Origin: Charina bottae
Lineage: Eukaryota; Chordata; Lepidosauria; Squamata; Charinaidae
Length of the DNA: 64,000 nt
Assembly: GCA_023362775.1 (NCBI GenBank)
Contig: JALMGJ010000002.1
Location: 57,258,914-57,322,913 of the forward strand
Direction of reading: 5' to 3'
The translations under genes were made by a program, and so were the position numbers. This document shows, in pieces, positions 63,891 to 64,000 of the stretch. Numbering within the stretch: the first letter of the stretch is position 1; every line of letters starts with the position of its first letter. Below the pieces are notes generated by a model. It made no database searches. It had not been told where the DNA came from and worked only from the letters and a program-made list of their open reading frames with translations.

Positions 63891-64000
63891 AATTCTAAAT
63901 TGGCCCAACGTTATGGCAAGTAATCGTAATATGTGCTGTGCAGCTTAGTTTGTTCTCTCTCATCTTTCCACCTTTTCTGTGAGTACATTTAATAATCTTT
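63891..64000. other. No gene seen
   Basis: Unclassified DNA to the window edge. Confidence 0.5.

Overview
The window looks like gene-poor nuclear DNA (intergenic or intronic) from a squamate reptile, a snake or lizard. I see no host protein-coding exon, rRNA, free-standing tRNA gene or CRISPR array. The assignment rests on the repeat mixture: RTE/BovB LINEs together with Sauria-type SINEs that share the BovB 3' end, several L2-clade LINE copies, a CR1 fragment, several Penelope-like element (PLE) families, hAT and mariner/Tigger-type DNA transposons, and many long microsatellites. Almost every long reading frame belongs to a retroelement or is a by-product of GC-rich or simple repeats.

Layout. 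1-3.7 kb: mostly unclassified AT-rich DNA. 3.7-6.8 kb: an L2-type 3' stub, then a near-full-length but broken BovB LINE. 7.5-8.4 kb: a decayed CR1 LINE. 9-11 kb: a BovB 3' fragment with a 20-bp target-site duplication (TSD) and a probable R4/Dong-type LINE 3' end. 12.1-12.5 kb: a PLE fragment with a perfect 14-bp TSD. 13-17.3 kb: L2-type ends, a palindromic MITE, a possible LTR and a 1.4-kb reverse-strand L2. 18.3-21.1 kb: an (ATC)n-bearing minisatellite, a Tigger-like MITE and a 283-bp PLE derivative with a 13-bp TSD. 22-23.8 kb: an L2 copy lacking its 3' end. 24-30 kb: tRNA-derived SINEs, a second Tigger-like MITE and an old RTE fragment. 33-34.4 kb: a GC-rich 1.4-kb hAT-like element. 35.6-39.2 kb: a near-full-length L2 whose main frame is broken only by nonsense codons. 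41-41.8 kb: a solo LTR with a hAT MITE nested in it. 42.9-46.0 kb: a young PLE arranged as an inverted dimer. 47-53.3 kb: a Sauria-type SINE, a second copy of the same hAT MITE, and an L2 inserted into a PLE fragment. 54.3-59.5 kb: two further BovB copies. 61.3-61.6 kb: a GC-rich hAT-like MITE. 63.5-63.9 kb: L2 and PLE ends.

How the parts relate. The autonomous LINE families (BovB, L2) encode endonuclease plus reverse transcriptase and end in short conserved 3' structures. The Sauria-type SINEs borrow the BovB tail and the other tRNA SINE has an L2-like tail, so they probably depend on those LINEs. The PLEs encode a reverse transcriptase fused to a GIY-YIG endonuclease. Their terminal repeats carry hammerhead-ribozyme-like cores: six are recognisable here, from three PLE lineages. 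The PLE at 42.9-46.0 kb has the longest intact coding frame in the window (about 610 codons), two almost identical 1,029-bp inverted arms, a one-sided 37-nt tail and a perfect 13-bp TSD. I regard it as the most interesting object here. No search or alignment program was run; boundaries are read by eye and family names rest on motif recognition.
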